Assembly (NCBI GenBank): GCA_004369045.1
Contig: ML213512.1
Coordinates: 370,698 to 434,697, forward strand
DNA: 64,000 bases
DNA from: Heliocybe sulcata
Lineage: Eukaryota; Basidiomycota; Agaricomycetes; Gloeophyllales; Gloeophyllaceae
Reading direction: 5' to 3'
Under the pieces are notes generated by a model that saw only the letters and a list, made by a program, of their open reading frames with translations, was not told where the DNA came from and ran no database searches. Every line of letters begins with the position of its first letter. Position 1 is the stretch's first letter. The translations under genes were made by a program, and so were the position numbers. Positions 58,079 to 64,000 of this stretch are shown in pieces.

Positions 58079-58640
58079 TAACTCTTGTGTATTAACGTTT
58101 AGGAGCAGCAGGTGTATCTGTTCGACTTCAAGACCCTATACGTAGGATCTAAACTGCTGCGAGAGTCTTCCTGGCTTCAAGTTCTTGGTGTTTTTCGTGT
58201 AATGTTTAGTACTGAATCAGCAGTGTTTCTGTGGGTTCGACGCACCAGTATTCTGTATAATAGAACGGAAAGAGTGTACTGTATTAGTGGGCGCCACTCT
58301 CGGGTTTCAATTGAGCGTGGGCAGTCTTATATCGTCCGAACGTCCGCCTTCATCTCGCATGAGTGCAGGCGCCGTAAATAAGACACAGACCACCATACCC
58401 GACAACGGCGAGTCTAGTCAGTTGTCGATTGCAAAGGTCGGTGTCGCCTCGTCGATGTGCAAGAGAAGATATCGAGAGTGTCTCTGAGACTGACTCCAGG
58501 CCGGTCTGGCCCGCAAGGCTAGTCGATATATCCCCGCTCCTGTTCTTACCGCTCTGTTGCTCTCGAGCCTCGTAGATGAGGCGCCTGGGCTGAATACGAC
58601 GACCAGGCTGCATACCCAAGAGCAATCCCGTGCAGAAACC
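58079..58640. other. Intergenic, 0.56 kb
   Basis: 3' flank of the coiled-coil gene and the promoter of the zinc-finger gene. No gene seen. Confidence 0.5.
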
Positions 58641-60065
58641 ATGCAGGACTCGCCTCCCAGCTTTTCGTGCCGATGGGACTGGTGCCGGGCCACGTTCTCG
58701 TCCAATAAATCCCTTGTAGACCATGTCGTCGACGACCATATCAAGACAGCCGAACCCGTTAAAAGGAGAGACGTTTCTTTGATACGGAGGGCGGAGGAAG
58801 GACAAAGTGGTATTACAGGTAAGCTCACATCCGCGCCGAAGATAAATGCGCGATACATCATATGCAAGTGTAATGTCGAGGACAACGTACTCATATAGCT
58901 TTCAGATAGTCTGCTTGTCAACAGTGAGAAGGCGACCTCGCAGAGTGGCGACCATGCATCATCTGCTAGTCGTTTCCCAGAATCATCGCCGGTGGCGGCC
59001 ATCCGCACACCGTCGCCATCCCGAGCGTACCAGTCCCCAGCACTGACGCCCCCAAGTACGCCTCCGGGTGGTGGGCAGCATGAACGATCTCCTAGATTGA
59101 CATTTGGCCATCATGCCACTCAATCTTCCCCGGCTGTGACGCCGTCAATACCCTCCGTCTCTGGATCTCCACCTCTCAGTAATCTAGTAGCGAACGCGAT
59201 CAGTGATCTCTCCTCTAGTACCGCTAGTCGGTCTCGTGGGTCACCCATGCTTCAGCGGCCGACTGAGGAGAGAATCTTTTCCTCTCCCAGCACGGCGTCG
59301 ACTCCTGACCCTGCATCACATGCTATGAGCACGAATGATTCTGCCCCCACGCCATCAGCCGGGCCTAGCGCTGGCGAGACGCAGACGTCTCGCACTGAGC
59401 CGGACTCGATAGACATCAATATTCGCTCTACATTCTCAGAACACCGCCTGACGCAAGGCCTGGATATTCAACTATCAGAATCACAACACGGAGCCTCTCA
59501 GACCCTCCAATCTCCGCAGCCTGCAGCCGAATCGCCCGCGTACCAAGTCCGTACGCAGGCTTGGTATCAGTCTCATCCTCATCCTTCCGCGTCCTTCGCA
59601 TCCCAGAGCCCGAGTAACTCAGCCCACAAAACGCATCAAGGCCATATGCACGTCCACTCGCACCCGTACCATACTCCCACGTTTACCTTCCGCAACCCTC
59701 CGACGACCACGTTCACTTTCAGCCGTACGAATGCAAAGATAACCCATGGATCGTCCACCCACGCAAGGGAGGAACGCGCCCATTCTCGGCCTATTTCCGC
59801 CTCAGGCGAGAGGCACGGTATTGTGGTTCATCACGTCCACCACAACCGCCGGCACGACCACCCTCACTTGCAGCTGACATCAGATGAGTCTGGCGCTTCG
59901 ACTCCCTCGCAGTCGACTAGCTCTCTGCATGAGGAAGAACAAGTCAGTCAGGCCATAACGATGGACGATACGCCACAGAGCCTGCCCTTGCACCTCCAAA
60001 TGCAGACGCAGGCACCATATCAGAGTCGGCTGGAGACTCAAAGCACGAATGGCGAGCATATGTGA
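58641..60065 (+). CDS. Protein with one N-terminal C2H2 zinc finger and a long disordered tail
   Basis: Exons 58641-58818 and 58906-60065, phase 1, 445 aa. Residues 10-33 form a C2H2 finger of the wider C-x4-C type (CRWDWCRATFSSNKSLVDHV...H), like the GLI/Zic class. The rest is Ser/Pro/Thr/His/Gln-rich and low complexity, with HVHSHPYHTP and HHVHHNRRHDHPH histidine runs near the end. Probably a nuclear regulatory protein, but a single finger is weak evidence for DNA binding. I know no close named relative. Confidence 0.75.
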
Positions 60066-60201
60066 TTAGCTGACTGTTTAGGCTCAGGTCAACTTAATAT
60101 CCGCGGGAGGATGTGTATGTATCAGGGAATGTCTCATATTGTTATACTCAGGGTGTGTGTACGACTATAATCGCCTTCGATCTTATGTTCCGTTCGTACA
60201 T

Positions 60202-63200
60202 CTATCCCGTATTGTACTTCACCTGGAATGCCCAAGCTTCCGCACCGCCAACTGGGTTCAAGGGGATGTCACCGATATCGACGGTAAGGTACCCAGTGTT
60301 CGGTTCGGTGGACCATGACAGCGACGTGTTGTTGGGATCGCCCAGATACACGACCTCGTCTCCAGGAAGGATAGGAATCTGGCCGTTGACAGATAGCGTC
60401 TGCGAGGGTTCGACCAGTGACACGATGCAAAACGTCTCAGGTGTCGTCAAAAATCGCAGCGTGCCGTTGACCGAGTCTTGGGCCCCTTTGAACCAGTACG
60501 ACTGCCAGACCAGGGTCTCAGTGAAAGCACGGCGAAAGACAGGCGTTTACTCACGGTGTTGTATACGCATGCTCCGGAGCTTGCAAGCCACTCTCCTGCA
60601 GCCAGGAGGTTGTCTGTCATGGGCGCAATGATTTCTCCTTCCGCCGTCGGTCCCACATCCAGAAGGCTGGAACCTGGTTAATACCTGACGTATCTGACCC
60701 TTCATGGCACTTACTAGTTGCCGTTCTTGGAGACAACGTCAACCAATGTCTGAATGATGGTAGTAGCATTCTTATACTGGCTTGCATTCGTGTTCGAGTT
60801 CAGGCCGTAGCTGAACGGATCCATGCCTTCGTTGGTCTCCCATTTCTGCGCCTGGATCGCTCCCAGAGTCTGATACTCGGGGGTAGTGAAATCAGGTACG
60901 GCGCCACACCCTATATAGCGATCTAAGAAACGGCCTCGGCAGGCGAGGTGGACCAAGACTTACGATTGTTGATAGTCACTTGCGCGCCCTTCGCCATTGC
61001 ATTATTGTAAAACTGAGCAGCAAATTCGGGTGTTCTATTTGGACCACCAATGTCGCACCACTGAAGGTGTCGCGTAAGCTCAGGCGGCGATTTCAGAAGT
61101 ACTTGTACGTACCATGATTTCCGTTCCATATCTTTCGGCTAAAGTTAGCATGTGCGGCAGCTGCAGATCTGTCAGATAATCCGATATGTTGAGGTGACCG
61201 GTGTAAGGCTCGAATTCGGATGGATGAAACACGTTCCGGGCCAGTCCTCCCGGCCATTCAGAAAATCCGTAGGGGGCATAGTCAGGATTGAACCTATGTC
61301 GATGATCAGAGTGTGACTTTCGCGATATGTTTGCATTGCCTACCACTCGGGCATTGAGTAGTATGTTCCGCGATGAAGCCACGGTTTCTCCTGTTTGGCA
61401 GTATCGAAAAGTTCGCCGAGCAAATCCCTCTGGGGTCCCATATATACACTTCCTCTGTGAGTTGTATTTTCGGTATCAAAGAGAGCGAAACCATCGTGAT
61501 GTTTCTGCCAAGAAAGAAGGCGCTTAATTGAATGCCTTCCATCCTAGGCTTGACAAGCTTACCGTCACAAGTACGAAGTATTTCGCACCCGCTTTATCGA
61601 AGATATCCAACCAGGAGCTTGCATTGAACTTACTGGCCGTGAAGTTGGCAATGAAATCGTCGTAGACCACATCCTGAATGAATCCAGGGTCAGAAGATTA
61701 GATTAGTCTGGAATCGAAAATCACTTACAGGTCCGTACGTGTCGAGTTGGTGTACGTAGAATGGGTTGCTCGAGTTGGGTGGGTTGTGCAAGTCCCAGCT
61801 TCACGAGCTTGAACTTCTGGATACAATCAACGACTTGGAATTGACTTACTTGTACCACTCCGCATATGTACCCTCGGGTGCCTAAGCATTCACTGTCAGA
61901 CAAGTTGAAGATACGAGAACGCGAACACCTACCCAAGCAGGCACACTGTATACGCCCCAATGAACACTGACCGACTTGATTATGTGTTGCCTGTGCATCG
62001 CAGTATAACATACTTACAAGATGCCGTACTTCGCCTGATTATACTGTAACGTTGTGTGAATATACTGATAGCTGTAAGAGGGTACTGGACTCTACCCAAG
62101 TGGGAGTCTCATGGGTGCTTAAGAGCTCCGGGTCCGCGGTCCATTCTGCAGGTATAGGTGTAGCCAGCCATCCTTCTGACGTCCCCACGACAGCACCGTG
62201 TTCATCTTTAACCGTAACAGTGGCATTGGACGTTCCGCTTGTCGTTACCAATACATCGACGCTAACCTGGTCAGAGGGGATCAATCGCCTGACTATGCCA
62301 GGCACGACCGTGGAAACCGTAGGGCCGGATATTTCGACCGTGTAAGGGGAATTAATGGAGGCATTCACAGAGAGAGCGCTGATCGGCAGCAGATTAGCAA
62401 GAGTCACTTGCACGGCTTGTGGCCGAGTCTCGTTCACTTGCTCCCACCGGGTCGAGAACTGTGCCCGGCGGACGGATAGAACAGCATTGGTTGCAGAATC
62501 CGGACTCAGTGTAGATGGCGTGATTGACACAGCAAAGATATGGAGGCGAGAGTCAGGGTCGGTGTCGGACGGCAACATGATACTTTCCACAGCGCTGCCA
62601 GAAGGGACAGAGGCAGACCACTGGAATATAGACGTCGCATTCGAGTTCTTCGCCGAGGTTTGATTGATAAATGAATATGGGCTTGGAGGCAACATCAGCA
62701 AACAGGCCTAGCAAGCATCAGAGGATACTAACGTATTAATCACTCCGACATTGATCTCTGGCCATCGCCACCACGCTTTGGCAGACACTTATGGGCCATT
62801 ACACGAACTTCCTACGAAGCGAAATAGATTAAGACGTACTTTCTACCTCTTCGGTGGAGTTATCCACGAAATTGAAGATGAAACTCATGGGCGTATCAAC
62901 TAGCAGACGGATACTTTAGTCGGTGACTTACAGCGAAAAAAACCGAGGTACCGTCGTTGCCATCCATAGCGTAGAGCATATGGATTTCATGGAGTACCGT
63001 AGGTTCCGGTAAAGCCAGTACCTGATTTCGAGTGACGATATTATCATTGCTCCCGCTGGTGTTGTTGCCCCAGGGTAACTCATACTAGACAGATCGGTCA
63101 GCAAATAAAACAAGTGAGCTCTGTATGCCCTTTACACTGATACCATCGTAATTCCACGCTCCGGTGGGCAGGAGGCTCACATCATAGCTTGACCCCAAGC

Positions 63201-63357
63201 CGTCAAAGTTGCCACCGGATCCATTCAAAGAAGTGGCTTGATTATTGAAAAGATCAGCGAGAGAAAGAGGAATAGACGTGAATGGCACAAGGCTGGCAGC
63301 CCGCGCGCCAGCAAAGATCAGTCCAAGCAAGACGACGCTGGAGCGTAACAGTTTCAT
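60202..63357 (-). CDS. Secreted alpha-L-fucosidase, glycoside hydrolase family 29
   Basis: Many exons on the reverse strand; start ATG at 63357 with a signal peptide (LLRSSVVLLGLIFAGARA). The first third is a non-catalytic beta-rich part with many N-glycosylation sequons. The GH29 barrel follows: KYGIFIHWGVYSVPAW (strand 1), APEGTYAEWYKW, YFVLVTKHHDGFALFDT (catalytic-site histidines), YYSMPEWFNP, then WCDIGGPNRTPEFAAQFYN, whose Asp is at the nucleophile position, and NGNYLLDVGPTAEGEI. A C-terminal beta domain ends QVKYNTG. The enzyme removes alpha-linked fucose from glycans outside the cell. The long N-terminal extension is usual for fungal GH29 members. Confidence 0.9.
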
Positions 63358-63805
63358 GCCGGAGTGCTTAAGAAAAGTTGCCCCTTGTTACCCCCTTATA
63401 TATCTCACAAACACTTCCATCAGAAGGCCCCAAGGTCACTTGATAACATCGGGGGATAACATTACCATGTCGAAGGTGAAAGAGCTGAGCATGATCACGG
63501 ACAACCGCACACATCCCTAGAGGTCTTCTCGGGGGTTGTGTTCGGCCCGGTCGAAGCTTCTTCAGACCAGCACTCGTCGAAGTGACGTTATAGCGAAGTC
63601 GCGGGACACGGTTCTATACCAAGCGTTCAAGATTGCTGCATATGCTATTATCGTCCTATAAATGTGAGGCATCCTTAAATTCAGCTGACCATACCGAGCT
63701 ACGATTGCAGTGCTGCGCTCACCTACTATTACCACTACCATTAGGAGCGTCCCTTTCCACCCTGTCTGAGCGCCGAAACGAATTCGTGTCAAGCAGCGGC
63801 ATAGT
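63358..63805. other. Intergenic, 0.45 kb
   Basis: Promoter of the fucosidase gene and 3' flank of the last gene. A T/A-rich GTTACCCCCTTATATATC near 63390 on the + strand sits just upstream of the fucosidase start, and read on the reverse strand gives a TATATAAG box about 45 bp before the ATG. Confidence 0.5.
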
Positions 63806-64000
63806 TTACTCGTAGAAAAGAATAAATATCTTCCCCTCGCTGACGGAGAGGATAATCGACCCCTGACTCTGGTCAATATTGATCGTCTCCACGTTGTCGA
63901 GGTTCAGCTCTTCCGGTATCTCCAGTGTTCGCACTTCGCCCTCGACCTCTCTTCCCTTCATATCCATCTCCACCCCTTTCCCTTTCCTGACGTATCCGTT
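63806..64000 (-). CDS. 3' end of a gene, possibly an F-box-type protein
   Basis: Reverse-strand frame open from the window edge to a TAA at 63808-63806, about 64 codons: VEMDMKGREVEGEVRTLEIP, then INIDQSQGSIILSVSEGKIF and FYE at the end. The ending resembles the C-termini of large mushroom F-box proteins, where a beta strand pair closes the protein (SxGxIxxxxxGxIxIxxY). Too little is present to be sure. Confidence 0.45.
   Translation of the reverse strand, partial: NGYVRKGKGVEMDMKGREVEGEVRTLEIPEELNLDNVETINIDQSQGSIILSVSEGKIFILFYE

Overview
The window is nuclear DNA of a filamentous basidiomycete, most likely an Agaricomycete (mushroom or bracket fungus). The evidence is dense genes on both strands, most broken by introns of about 45-70 nt with GTNNGT donors and YAG acceptors, an intron-containing tRNA-Ala, and proteins of fungal type (SAGA Spt7, Cdh1, Cdc15-like F-BAR protein, Hsp30-type opsin, vacuolar M28 protease, GH29 fucosidase). 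No rRNA, CRISPR array, retroelement or prokaryotic operon was seen. Gene models below are hand-spliced: frame continuity across each join was checked, but no transcript data were available.

Layout. 1-16 kb: the 3' part of a calcineurin-like phosphoesterase, a small DUF6914-like gene with an apparent frameshift, a Cdc15/Imp2-type F-BAR-SH3 protein, a two-half CoA-transferase family III enzyme, and a reverse-strand membrane protein whose 3' end has been extended by three tandem exon pairs. 15.5-27.6 kb: a Yar1-like ankyrin protein, a multi-pass membrane protein with very small exons and a 24-nt intron, a CHY zinc-finger protein with a 5-nt first coding exon, a 2 kb gene-poor stretch, an opsin-related protein without the retinal lysine, a cysteine-rich single-pass membrane protein, tRNA-Ala(AGC), and a reverse-strand protein of a fungal family of unknown role. 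27.9-33.5 kb: SPT7 and CDH1, head to head. 34.4-41.4 kb: two related single-pass membrane proteins with long Ser/Pro-rich tails flank a coiled-coil gene and CMC4. 41.6-48.5 kb: a ModF-like tandem ABC ATPase, a penta-EF-hand protein, and a disordered protein with 21-residue repeats carrying a Trp every 10-11 residues. 48.5-64 kb: a gene-poor stretch with a 125-bp inverted-repeat element, the vacuolar protease, an Hsp70-like ATPase divergent from a second copy of the coiled-coil gene, a C2H2 protein, a secreted alpha-L-fucosidase and the 3' end of another gene.

Most genes look like ordinary housekeeping or fungal conserved genes and share no single pathway. The least ordinary signals are the in-frame exon-pair amplification at 10.8-11.6 kb, the Trp-periodic repeat protein at 45.8-48.5 kb, and the coiled-coil gene pair (36.4 and 56.6 kb), one copy of which shares a promoter region with an Hsp70-like gene.
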